Virus record (IMG/VR): IMGVR_UViG_3300029993_000023
Coordinates: 1 to 29,085 of that record
DNA length: 29,085 nt
From: a virus
Direction: 5' to 3' (one strand)
In this document: in pieces, positions 7,327 through 14,959 of the stretch
Layout of the letters: each line of letters opens with the position of its first letter
Numbering within the stretch: the stretch's first letter is position 1
Translations under genes and position numbers: made by a program
The notes under the pieces: model-generated
Told to the model about the DNA's origin: nothing
Seen by the model: the letters and a program-made list of their open reading frames with translations, nothing else
Database searches by the model: none

Positions 7327-8729
7327 CGCTTCCCTTGATCATGACCAGCACCGGTCCGCTGGCAACGTCTCCCGATGCCCTGCATGACGCGCTGATCACG
7401 GGTGTAGCGGCGACCAACCCCGACTACACCGCGAATCTTCCCGGCTCGCTGATCGAGGACATCTCGTCCACGGACGTGGGCGCCCTTGTCACAATGGATC
7501 AGGCGCGCGTCGAGGCGGTGAACGATGTCACGCCGTATGGTTGCAATGCCTTCATCCTGAATTTTCTGGGTGCGCAGTTCGGCATTCCCCAGGGCCTCCC
7601 ATCGAACGCCAGTGTCTTTGTCGTTTTCGCTGGTCCTGCGGGTTACGTTCTCCAGCCTGGCTTCACTGTCGGTGATGGAACGAACCAATATGTCCTGCAA
7701 GACGGTGGCGTGATTGAGTCCAACGGACTTTCGCCACAGCTCTTCGCCGTCGCTTCCAACTCTGGCAGCTTCGCCATTCCGGCGAACAGCGTCACCAAGC
7801 TCATCACCTCCGTTCCCAGCGCCTATGCGGTCACCGTGAACAACCCGGAGGCTGGCGTAGCGTCAGCCGCCGCAGAGAGCGTGCAGAGCTATCGAGCCCG
7901 TGTTCTACAGGCTAGTGTCGTCGGTTCCACAGGCACGCCAGCATACGTCAAGACGCTACTTGAAAAGATCATCGGCGTGCAGCAGCAGCTGGTGTCCATC
8001 AACCAGGTCGCAGGCGGATGGCAGATCATCTGCGGCGGCGGCGATGCCTATTCGGTCGCCACAGCGATTCTGCAGGGCGTTCCAGACATCGCCACGCTGC
8101 AGGGATCGCAGCTCGCCATCACCGAGATGACGGAAGCCAATCCAGTCGTCATCACGACGAACCTCAATCACGGCTACACCGTCGGCCAGACGGTGGTGGT
8201 GTCGGGCGCAACGCCGGCAGGCTTCAATGCCTCCTATACGGTGGCGTCGGTCACGCCGACCACGATCACGACGACGACGAACGGGTCAGCCTTTGGCACT
8301 TATACGTCGGGCGCCAAGCTGACGCCGAACCCGCGTAACGTGTCGGCTACCGTTTTCCAGAACCCAGACAGCTATACGATTCCTTTCGTCAATCCGCCAC
8401 AACAGACGGTGACGATCGATGTGACGTGGAACACCACGCTGCCCAGCTTTACGGCCGGACTGTCGGTCAATCAGCTGGCCGCTCCCGCGCTTCAGTCCTA
8501 CATCAACGGCGTGTTCGTCGGTCAGCCGATCAACCTCTTGGAAGCGACGGCCGTCTTTCAGCAGGCTGTGGCCTCGATCATTTCCGCACCGAACATCACC
8601 ACGTTGATTTTCACCGTAACGATCAATGGCGTGGTGGCGACGCCCACGGCCGGTACCAGCATCATCGCCTCCGATCCGGAATCCTACTTCTTCTGTTCCG
8701 CCGCTGGCGTGACGGTCGCGCAGGGCTGA
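7323..8729 (+). CDS. Baseplate J-like protein
   Basis: A 468-residue baseplate J family protein (P2 gpJ/T4 gp6 role), the wedge piece that trimerises around the hub and triggers sheath contraction. Visible family features are DPSxxxxxLI-like NLPGSLIEDISSTDVGAL near residue 38-55, ESVQSYRARVLQ (186-196) and GTPAYVKTLLEKIIGVQ (204-220). Residues about 273-335 are an extra Thr-rich domain (GATPAGFNASYTVASVT) inserted before the C-terminal region and resembling an insert in the sheath. The gene is ATGA-coupled to the wedge gene. Confidence 0.85.
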   Translation: MTLPLIMTSTGPLATSPDALHDALITGVAATNPDYTANLPGSLIEDISSTDVGALVTMDQARVEAVNDVTPYGCNAFILNFLGAQFGIPQGLPSNASVFVVFAGPAGYVLQPGFTVGDGTNQYVLQDGGVIESNGLSPQLFAVASNSGSFAIPANSVTKLITSVPSAYAVTVNNPEAGVASAAAESVQSYRARVLQASVVGSTGTPAYVKTLLEKIIGVQQQLVSINQVAGGWQIICGGGDAYSVATAILQGVPDIATLQGSQLAITEMTEANPVVITTNLNHGYTVGQTVVVSGATPAGFNASYTVASVTPTTITTTTNGSAFGTYTSGAKLTPNPRNVSATVFQNPDSYTIPFVNPPQQTVTIDVTWNTTLPSFTAGLSVNQLAAPALQSYINGVFVGQPINLLEATAVFQQAVASIISAPNITTLIFTVTINGVVATPTAGTSIIASDPESYFFCSAAGVTVAQG

Positions 8730-8730
8730 C

Positions 8731-9636
8731 ATGGCACAGATCGAGTCCTTCGCCACGGTGCCTCTGCAAGCGCCGATCAACAGCTATTTGTATCTTGAGT
8801 ATTCCGACGATGAGGATTTGCAGGCCTTCGTCGCATCGCAAAACGCGCTGGCGCAGTCCTATTTGACCTGGTTCAACCAGACGCCACTGGCGCTCTACAC
8901 GGCGCCAGCTGTCAGTGGTCCGCTGCTCGACTGGACGGCACAGGGCATCTACGATATCAGCCGGCCGGTGCTTTCCACGGAAGCTTCAACGGTCATCGCC
9001 GGCTATGACTCCGCGGCCTACAACACGATTGCGTACGACGCTGCCAGTTATCTCAGCAGCGGTTCGGCTATCACGGCCAACGACGACATCTACAAGCGCG
9101 TGATGACGTGGAACATGTATCGCGGAGACGGTCAGTATTTCACGATGGGATGGATGAAAAATAGGATCAATCGTTTTTTGAATGGACCCAATGGGACGGA
9201 TTACACCGTTCAAGAAAATCCGCCATCGATCACTGTCTCAGGGACCGTTTTTACCGTCACCGCCTATGCCGGGGACATCTACACCGCCCTGCAACTGGCG
9301 TATGCCAACGGCTATTTGTCGTTTCCCTTTCAGTACACGATGTCGTTCCTCGCCCTCGTCTTTCTCAACGATGGCGGCGTGCTTCAGATGACATCGGTAT
9401 CGGACTACCCGCTGTCCGATTACGGGTTGGCTGCGGGTGCTGTTTGGTACAACGGCGGAACGGTCGCCGTCGTACCTGGCGTCACACCGAATCCGTCTGC
9501 CCCGCCTGTCTATTTTGCTGGACTCACCGCACCCGGCTTGCTTTCGCTAGGCGGCGGAAATCTTCCATTCAACGACCCAGCCAATAACGGGCAGCTGTGG
9601 AACAACGCCGGCCTCATCTGTATTTCCGCAGGGTAA
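8731..9636 (+). CDS. Baseplate/tail protein in gpI position (DUF2612-like)
   Basis: A 301-residue protein one base after the J stop. It starts MAQIESFATVPLQAP and contains LLDWTAQGIYDISRP around residue 70, a pattern I associate with tail proteins encoded after baseplate J. It probably links the baseplate wedge to the fibers, as gpI does in P2. There are no membrane or enzymatic motifs. The exact family is uncertain; the role is inferred from order. Confidence 0.6.
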   Translation: MAQIESFATVPLQAPINSYLYLEYSDDEDLQAFVASQNALAQSYLTWFNQTPLALYTAPAVSGPLLDWTAQGIYDISRPVLSTEASTVIAGYDSAAYNTIAYDAASYLSSGSAITANDDIYKRVMTWNMYRGDGQYFTMGWMKNRINRFLNGPNGTDYTVQENPPSITVSGTVFTVTAYAGDIYTALQLAYANGYLSFPFQYTMSFLALVFLNDGGVLQMTSVSDYPLSDYGLAAGAVWYNGGTVAVVPGVTPNPSAPPVYFAGLTAPGLLSLGGGNLPFNDPANNGQLWNNAGLICISAG

Positions 9637-9639
9637 ACC

Positions 9640-10269
9640 ATGACACTTTTCGTCTTCGCCAATAACGTCAATACGCAACTTGCCGGATCAATTTCGAGTT
9701 CAGCGACCAGCCTGACGCTTTCGAGTGCTTTTGGGCTTCCCGCATCCATACCGTCCGGGTATTGCATCGCCATCACGCTAAACGATTCGGCGACACAGCA
9801 GAACTTCGAGATCGTGTATGCCACGGCTATTTCAGGATCAACCCTTTCGGGCTTATTGCGAGGGCAAGAGGGGACGCATGCACTGGCTTGGAATGTCGGT
9901 GACTTCGCCTTCAGCGCTCCGACGGCTGGGCAGATGAAAAATGCGACTCAGCTTCCGCAGTTTGCTTCTTTATTGGCTGGGTCTGGATGGAAAAAGTATC
10001 CCGATCCAAATAGCCCTACGGGTTTTTTTATCGAGCAATGGGGTGAGACTGGAGTCGCTGGTAATGGCGCTATAACAACAGTCACTTTGCCCATCCCATT
10101 TCCCACTGTAACGCTTTCGACGGTTGCAAGTTACCTCGCTGGAACGATTCCAACGGGATCTGGTTCTTTAGGTGCAGCACCGAACACGCTATCCACGATC
10201 CATATTCAGAGTACCCATGGTGGCGCGGGATCAGAGTGGGGCGTTTTTTACCGCGCTTTGGGCTACTGA
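9640..10269 (+). CDS. Tail fiber/adhesin with Gp53-like C-terminal domain
   Basis: A 209-residue receptor-binding candidate. The N-terminal part reads NNVNTQLAGSISSSATSLTL, a common beta module that attaches fibers to the baseplate. The C-terminal half (about 108-209: FFIEQWGETG, then TTVTLPIPFPTV and EWGVFYRALGY) matches the pattern of putative tail fiber gp53-like C-terminal domains. The ATG lies 3 bases after the preceding stop. Codons are more A/T-rich than in the baseplate genes, as expected for exchanged host-range genes. TGAGA-ATTA-TCTCA at 10267-10280 overlaps the stop codon. Confidence 0.75.
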   Translation: MTLFVFANNVNTQLAGSISSSATSLTLSSAFGLPASIPSGYCIAITLNDSATQQNFEIVYATAISGSTLSGLLRGQEGTHALAWNVGDFAFSAPTAGQMKNATQLPQFASLLAGSGWKKYPDPNSPTGFFIEQWGETGVAGNGAITTVTLPIPFPTVTLSTVASYLAGTIPTGSGSLGAAPNTLSTIHIQSTHGGAGSEWGVFYRALGY

Positions 10270-10311
10270 GAATTATCTCATCCATTTATTTAAACACATC
10301 GAGAAAAATGC

Positions 10312-11364
10312 ATGAGTACTTATCCGTCGCCCGTTTTTCAAAACGTCACTGCTGAAGCCGTTGTCACGGATTCGCTCGTTACAACGGGCGGAACGGTTGA
10401 CGGTACTGTTATCGGTGGAACCACGCCAGAAGAAGCGACGTTTACGAACGTCAATACCACCACGCTTAACGGCGGGAATTACGTAGCCAGTCTGGTTCAA
10501 GGTGCCAATGTCACTGTAGACAATACCGACCCGCGAAATCCAGTCATTAGCACGGTGGCCGGCATTCCCGACGCACCCAGTGACGGCAATATCTACGGCC
10601 GACAGGATGAGGCATGGGTGGTTGCAGCAACAAGCTCACCTCTGGCGAACCCGATGACAACGCCGGGTGACATGATTTACGGCATTACCGCAGGAAACCC
10701 TAGCCGTTTAGCCATTGGATCAGGCGGACAAGTTTTGACAGTGGTTGACGGACTTCCTTCATGGCAGACATCCGCCGCGCTGGTTAACCCGATGACGGCC
10801 GTTGGTGATGTCATTATTGGCTCAACGGCAGGCGCTCCCATACGTCTTGGGCTTGGTGCATCGGGGAAGGTTCTTCTGAGTAATGGAACCACCGTGGTAT
10901 GGGGTAATACGCCCACGCCCATTACAACCGCCGGGGATTTGATCGTTGGCGGTTCGGGTGGCGCGCCTACGCGATTGGGTATCGGGGTTAACGGAACCGT
11001 TCTAGGCGTCTCGGGTGGCGTTTTGTCTTACGTGGCTCCCGGCGCGGGCGGTCAATCACTTGTCGTCATCAATCCGCAAACGGGAAGTTATACACTTGCG
11101 CTATCCGATTTCCCGACAAACGGGAACATTGTTGATATCCAGATCACCAGCTCAAGCGCCCAGTCCGTGACGATTCCTCCCAATAGCTCCGTAGCGGCTC
11201 CGATAGGATCGCAGATCATCATGTCAGCATGGGGTACGGGTGCCGTCACGTTCGTTGCTGGTACGGGCGTAACCTTTGTGGACGCGTGGGGCGTGGCGAC
11301 AACGGCACAGTTTGACTCGCGCTATGCCCGGCAGGTAGCTACCGATATCTGGCAGATTCTATGA
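10312..11364 (+). CDS. Tail fiber protein with three 40-residue repeats
   Basis: A 350-residue fiber. The middle holds three tandem repeats (about 113-151, 159-198 and 202-241) following the pattern P-(M/I)-T-x2-G-D-(M/L/V)-I-x-G-x3-G-x-P-x-R-L-x-(I/L)-G-x2-G-x-V-L. This type of repeat forms the extended shaft of phage fibers. The C-terminal section after residue 245 (SLVVINPQTGSYTLALSDF) is a beta domain ending FDSRYARQVATD, which may carry the trimer tip. The ATG follows a short A/T-rich leader with GAGAAAA. The stop overlaps the SPRY gene as ATGA. Confidence 0.75.
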   Translation: MSTYPSPVFQNVTAEAVVTDSLVTTGGTVDGTVIGGTTPEEATFTNVNTTTLNGGNYVASLVQGANVTVDNTDPRNPVISTVAGIPDAPSDGNIYGRQDEAWVVAATSSPLANPMTTPGDMIYGITAGNPSRLAIGSGGQVLTVVDGLPSWQTSAALVNPMTAVGDVIIGSTAGAPIRLGLGASGKVLLSNGTTVVWGNTPTPITTAGDLIVGGSGGAPTRLGIGVNGTVLGVSGGVLSYVAPGAGGQSLVVINPQTGSYTLALSDFPTNGNIVDIQITSSSAQSVTIPPNSSVAAPIGSQIIMSAWGTGAVTFVAGTGVTFVDAWGVATTAQFDSRYARQVATDIWQIL

Positions 11365-11978
11365 GTATTTTTGCTGCGCGTTGCCGACAAAATCACCAGC
11401 AGACGGTTTACCCGCCATCCACGCTAAACCCAGCCGACAAGGATTCATCGCTGACTCTTAGCGACGGGAATCTCGTCGTTACAAAGGGAGGATCAGACTA
11501 CCATTGCATTGTTCGATCAACGCGTGGTCTTTCTTCGGGAAAGTGGTATTGGGAAGTACAGATGACCGCTTCCATGCCCAACTCGCGAGAGATAGCGGCA
11601 ATCACAACGTCATCTGCGCCATTAAACCAAGAGGCTGGTGGAACCGTCTATGGCTATGGCTATAACGGCATCAACGGACAGATTTATCACAATGGCGGTC
11701 CCGTTTCTTCTTTCGGTGGGGGTCCAAATTTTGATGTGGGTCAACGCGTCATGTTCGCTTTTGACGCAGATGCGGGTGAATTTTGGGTAGGTTTATTGGG
11801 TAGCTGGATTTTCCCAGCCAACCCTGCGACAGGCATTAACCCTTCCATTACGGGCATCGCTTCCGGCACATGGTTTCCTACCATTGACATGTTTGACGTG
11901 GGCGGCGCTGCTGAGATTTACTTTTCAACAGCCAGTCAAACATATGCTCCACCATCGGGTTTTTCATCGGTAGGTTAG
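11361..11978 (+). CDS. SPRY-domain protein, probable receptor-binding subunit
   Basis: A 205-residue protein whose residues about 28-200 look like a SPRY/concanavalin-like sandwich: GLSSGKWYWEVQM, YGYGYNGINGQIYHNG, VGQRVMFAFDADAGEFWVG, then GTWFPTIDMF. Such domains bind sugars or proteins and occur at the ends of phage fibers. Translational coupling (ATGA) to the fiber gene suggests the two products work together, one as shaft and one as binding head. Last gene of the late tail block; it converges with the integrase-side genes 13 bases further on, with no clear terminator between. Confidence 0.75.
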   Translation: MSIFAARCRQNHQQTVYPPSTLNPADKDSSLTLSDGNLVVTKGGSDYHCIVRSTRGLSSGKWYWEVQMTASMPNSREIAAITTSSAPLNQEAGGTVYGYGYNGINGQIYHNGGPVSSFGGGPNFDVGQRVMFAFDADAGEFWVGLLGSWIFPANPATGINPSITGIASGTWFPTIDMFDVGGAAEIYFSTASQTYAPPSGFSSVG

Positions 11979-11991
11979 GCCATGCCGGGCG

Positions 11992-12324
11992 TCACTCTGG
12001 CGGCGTTGCAGTCTTCGAATAGATGAGGCTGGCCAGCATCTCCCGCAGCTGCTGCGGCATCGTCGTCGGGTATTTCGAGTACTTGTCAGCCAGCCGGAGC
12101 CACTCCTCGTGCACCTCTGCCTCGGTGATCTCTGACCGGGGTGAGACGTCGATGAGCTCGTCCTGATCGTTGAACGTATACCACCATAACGACCGGTGCA
12201 TGAAGATCCCAGCCTTGCAGTAGTAGCAAAGCGATCCCTCGCTGCCCATGTCCCAGTTCACCCGGTTGCAGTTGTCGCAGGCCGATCCGGGTCCGAAGAG
12301 GGATTTTTCGATGTGTCTGCCCAT
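11992..12324 (-). CDS. Zinc-ribbon-like protein, unknown function
   Basis: A 110-residue soluble protein with two CxxC pairs (Cys16/Cys19 and Cys33/Cys36), which would bind zinc. The rest is charged, with no other recognised motif. It is transcribed in the same direction as the integrase and starts 25 bases after the integrase stop, so it could be cotranscribed with it and expressed in lysogens. It may be an accessory (moron) gene. Family not recognised. Confidence 0.6.
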   Translation of the reverse strand: MGRHIEKSLFGPGSACDNCNRVNWDMGSEGSLCYYCKAGIFMHRSLWWYTFNDQDELIDVSPRSEITEAEVHEEWLRLADKYSKYPTTMPQQLREMLASLIYSKTATPPE

Positions 12325-12349
12325 GGCGGCAGGGTAGCGGGGCGGTGTC

Positions 12350-13525
12350 TCAGGGGGTGAGGTAATCAGCCCAGGCCTGCATCAGCTGGCGTCGCTTCTC
12401 GAGCAAGTCGCCTCGGCGGTAAGCGGCTTCGGTTTTGTCCTTGACCACATGCGCCAGCGCCGACTCGCTGACCTCGTTGGGGAAGTCGGTTCGTTCGGTC
12501 GCCCAATCCTTAAACGTTGAGCGGAAGCCGTGCACGGTGAAGCGTGCGAAGCCAATGCGCTCGAGCAGCTTGTCCATGGCGGCGTTCGACATATGGGCTT
12601 TCAGGCCACGGTCCCCCGGGAAGATGAAAAGACCTCCGCGCAATCGTGGGGTCCGCTCGAGCACGGCTATTGCTGCGTCCGTCAGCGGGACAGGGTGAAC
12701 ACGCTTCGCCTTCATGCGCTCTTTCGGTATGGTCCAAGTGTCGCCGGCAATCTCGAGCCAGCGCGCTTTGCTGACCATGTTCGTGCGCGAGGCTGTGAGG
12801 ATAAGGAACTCGAGCGCTCGGGCGGAGATAGCCGTGTCAGCGCGCAGCGTCGCCATGAATGCAGGCATCTCGAGATAGGGCATTGCAGGAAAGTGGCGCA
12901 CCGCGCGCACGCTTGAGGGCTTCGGTAGCAGCTTGGCGAGGTGACCACGCCATCGTGCCGGGTTCTGCCTATCCCAATGCCGCTGGGCATACTGGGCATC
13001 AAGCACCGCCTCTACACGCTGCCTTACTCGAGTCGCCGTCTCCGTCTTGGTCTCCCACACAGGCCGAAGTATCTCGAGAACGTCAGCTGTGTCGATCGCG
13101 TCAACCGGCTTTGATCCGATGAACGGGAATGCGTAAAGTTCGAGCGTCGATTGCCACTGGGCGGCGTGCTTCGGATTCGTCCATGACTTTCGCTGACTGG
13201 CGATGTACTCGAGCGCTGCCTCGGCGAATGTTGGGATCGAAGCCCGGGTCGCGTTAGCTGCCTTCCTCGCCTCGAGCGGGTCGATACCCTCGAGCTTTGC
13301 TTTGCGTGCAAGCAACGCCGCGGCTCGAGCTTCAACAAGGCTGACGGTGTGCAATGCACCCAGTCCCATATCTCGAGTCTTTCCAGCTCGAGTGAATCGG
13401 AAGATCCACGACTTAGACAGCGTGGCCGTCACCTGTAGATACAAGCCTCCACCATCCGCGTAATATCCAGGTTCGGCCACAGTCGCCACGCGACGCGCCG
13501 ACAAGCGATTCAGCGCCCGGGCCAT
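12350..13525 (-). CDS. int: P4-type tyrosine integrase (DUF4102)
   Basis: A 391-residue site-specific recombinase. The N-terminal arm-binding domain is of DUF4102 type (YYADGGGLYLQV at 21-32, SKSWIFRF, then MGLGALHTVSLVEAR). The catalytic domain shows Arg247 (TASRT), Lys272/274, His332-x2-Arg335 (HGFRSTFKDWA), His359 (LAHVV) and nucleophile Tyr369 (AAYRRGD). The usual GE after the first Arg motif (ARTGE) is NM here. I chose ATG 13525 because family homology begins at MARALNRLSARRV. The frame stays open to 13687, but that extension runs through the tRNA-like att sequence. Fourteen CTCGAG sites lie inside this gene. Confidence 0.92.
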   Translation of the reverse strand: MARALNRLSARRVATVAEPGYYADGGGLYLQVTATLSKSWIFRFTRAGKTRDMGLGALHTVSLVEARAAALLARKAKLEGIDPLEARKAANATRASIPTFAEAALEYIASQRKSWTNPKHAAQWQSTLELYAFPFIGSKPVDAIDTADVLEILRPVWETKTETATRVRQRVEAVLDAQYAQRHWDRQNPARWRGHLAKLLPKPSSVRAVRHFPAMPYLEMPAFMATLRADTAISARALEFLILTASRTNMVSKARWLEIAGDTWTIPKERMKAKRVHPVPLTDAAIAVLERTPRLRGGLFIFPGDRGLKAHMSNAAMDKLLERIGFARFTVHGFRSTFKDWATERTDFPNEVSESALAHVVKDKTEAAYRRGDLLEKRRQLMQAWADYLTP

Positions 13526-13667
13526 CGACCCACATTCCCACCCATGTTTTACACCCTGATTGCCACTTACATTGGCGAACAGTAGCGGAAAACAAAACCC
13601 ATAGAAACGTTGATGCAGCAAGGCTTGCTTGCTTTGGGCGAATGGTGCAATATGCGCGGCTCGCGGA

Positions 13668-13681
13668 CGCTCTCTCCGCCA
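13668..13681 (+). other. Candidate attP core: 3' end of a tRNA-Ser gene
   Basis: CGCTCTCTCCGCCA matches the 3' end of tRNA-Ser genes of the E. coli serU type: acceptor strand TCTCTCC, discriminator G, encoded CCA. No T-arm precedes it, so it is not a whole tRNA. It lies 143 bases upstream of the integrase start. DUF4102 integrases commonly insert into tRNA 3' ends, so this fragment would restore the host tRNA after integration. Confidence 0.55.
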
Positions 13682-13693
13682 ATACATAAGCCT

Positions 13694-13719
13694 AAAGCCC
13701 TGTTAATTCGGGGCTTTTT
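13694..13719 (+). terminator. + strand terminator downstream of the tRNA-like end
   Basis: AAAGCCC (13694-13700) and GGGCTTT (13711-13717) enclose a 10-base loop, with TTTTT at 13715-13719. Genes on both sides run on the minus strand, so a + strand terminator makes sense mainly as the replacement terminator of a tRNA restored at the att site. Confidence 0.6.
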
Positions 13720-13720
13720 G

Positions 13721-13939
13721 CTATGCGGCTTTTGACTGACCCATGTTTCCAACCACATCGCGATCAGCCATCAACTGCGAAATCCATTCGTCGACCTCTG
13801 ATTCTGACCAGAGCGATCGCTTGCCGAATTTACCCGGCCGCGGGAAAGTGCCTTCCTTGATTCCTTTGTAAACGGTCGTGTGGCTCAGCGAGACTTTCTC
13901 GCACACGGCCTCGAGCGTGAGTAAGTGTTGAGCGCTCAC
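13721..13939 (-). CDS. AlpA-type excisionase/DNA-binding protein
   Basis: A 72-residue winged-helix protein of the AlpA/MerR-like excisionase family: LLTLEAVCEKVSLSHTTVYKGIKEG, then FPRPGKFGKRSLWSESEVDEWI. These proteins direct excision by the neighbouring integrase or activate its gene. It starts at GTG 13939, which overlaps the upstream stop as GTGA. It lies directly on the other side of the presumed attP from int, the arrangement expected for xis. One CTCGAG site lies near its 5' end. Confidence 0.8.
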   Translation of the reverse strand: MSAQHLLTLEAVCEKVSLSHTTVYKGIKEGTFPRPGKFGKRSLWSESEVDEWISQLMADRDVVGNMGQSKAA

Positions 13940-14250
13940 CCCTCACGCTCCGCAAGAAATTCATCCAGGCGACGAAGTATCGAGCCGCCATCCTCGACGC
14001 CGTAGTCCCTCATGCATTCCCAGATAACATCCCGGCAATCCCTCAGCAACGCCTCAGCCCGATCAGCGCGGGATTGAAGGTTTGTTGTGGCGCGGGAGTT
14101 CCACCAGGAATAGAGCGTTGCCTCTCCTTCCTTGGTGTCTTTGCTGCAAGCTCCGCAATCGTTGCATTCGACATTCTGTCCCCATCGAGCCATGTCAGTT
14201 ACAGACGCTATCCCGCCGCAGAACGGGCAGTTAAGAAGCTCAGCCTTCAT
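13936..14250 (-). CDS. Lar-like restriction alleviation protein
   Basis: A 104-residue protein beginning MKAELLNCPFCGG with Cys8/Cys11 and Cys29/Cys32 (VECNDCGAC) followed by an LYSWWNSR motif. This is the Lar-family pattern (NCPFCGG ... CxxCGA ... WNxR) of small phage zinc proteins; Rac prophage Lar protects DNA against type I restriction. The C-terminal half (about 55-104) is a helical extension not typical of short Lar proteins. The start overlaps the end of the upstream gene by 11 bases. Confidence 0.7.
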   Translation of the reverse strand: MKAELLNCPFCGGIASVTDMARWGQNVECNDCGACSKDTKEGEATLYSWWNSRATTNLQSRADRAEALLRDCRDVIWECMRDYGVEDGGSILRRLDEFLAEREG

Positions 14251-14959
14251 GCGATTCTCCGATGGCTAGATCAGCGCGGATGTACTTGACCTCGCAAGCA
14301 AGCACGGAATCCTCGCACCACGATATGCCGTCATGGTCCCGTGGGAATTCTTTTTCCGAGTGCCAAGCTTCATCGGACACTTGCAAATAAATGGCATCTG
14401 GCGCAGTGCGAACAAGGTCACTCAGCAGCTTGCACTCACCACCCTCAGCCCGGCGAGCGTTGGCCGGTAACTTGAATCGCCCACGAGCGAAGCCTTTTGC
14501 ATCGCATCCATCGTCCAGCACGGCATCGTATGTTTCGGCGTGCCAAGCAGTGATCGTCGCGGGGAATTCTGTTCCGTTGCTTGATTGCCAAATGACGCGA
14601 GTGCCATTCGGAAGAAATCTACCCCCCTGAGCGTCCTGCGTGGCTGGGATCGGTGGTTTTGGTTGTTTCTCATCGCGAGCGCATATCGTGCAAATGGATG
14701 GTCCGCCGCACCTTACCATTAGCCCATCAGGCCGTTTCCACACATGACCATGACCCGTGTTCGTTCCCCAATCGGTTGCTCGGTCATCCGCATTCTCCAC
14801 CTGCGAGAGAAGTTCGGCGTATTTCCTCAAACGCTTTGCTATTTCGTCGGACAATCCAGAATGCGACATGGACGTGCAGCAAGGAATATCCATTATCTCC
14901 GCCAATTCCTCGTTACTAATCCCACTGTGATCTTTCGCACCCACACTTGGCCCGCTCAT
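14240..14959 (-). CDS. Hypothetical early protein
   Basis: A 239-residue soluble protein that I do not recognise. It holds several Cys and His residues (PCCTSMSHSG near residue 27; CGGPSICTICARDE near 84-97, a possible metal site). A segment GTRVIWQSSNGTEFPATITAWHA looks like a small beta-barrel. The C-terminal part (DAIYLQVSDEAWHSEKEF ... CEVKYIRADLA) resembles short phage proteins that end in YxxADL. It may be a mosaic of two or three small domains. ATGA-coupled to the upstream gene. Confidence 0.6.
   Translation of the reverse strand: MSGPSVGAKDHSGISNEELAEIMDIPCCTSMSHSGLSDEIAKRLRKYAELLSQVENADDRATDWGTNTGHGHVWKRPDGLMVRCGGPSICTICARDEKQPKPPIPATQDAQGGRFLPNGTRVIWQSSNGTEFPATITAWHAETYDAVLDDGCDAKGFARGRFKLPANARRAEGGECKLLSDLVRTAPDAIYLQVSDEAWHSEKEFPRDHDGISWCEDSVLACEVKYIRADLAIGESHEG

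Larger units (their letters stand above)
12398..13915. repeat. Iterated palindrome CTCGAG, 15 copies in int and xis
   Basis: CTCGAG begins at 12398, 12560, 12656, 12752, 12809, 12869, 13027, 13073, 13208, 13271, 13289, 13324, 13372, 13387 (all in int) and 13910 (in the excisionase gene). Flanking bases are not conserved. I found none in the other 27.5 kb by eye. In int, ten copies are in-frame Leu-Glu codons and four are in another phase as xCT CGA Gxx. Confidence 0.85.

Noticed and set aside
11979-11991. Bidirectional terminator between the SPRY gene and the zinc-ribbon gene
   Set aside because: The 13-base gap and its edges show no stem with a T run.
13526-13687. 54-residue N-terminal extension of the integrase
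   Set aside because: Family homology begins at ATG 13525; the extension crosses the tRNA-like att sequence and looks random.
13600-13690. Complete tRNA-Ser gene
   Set aside because: Only the acceptor strand, discriminator and CCA match; no T-arm, anticodon or D-arm precedes it.
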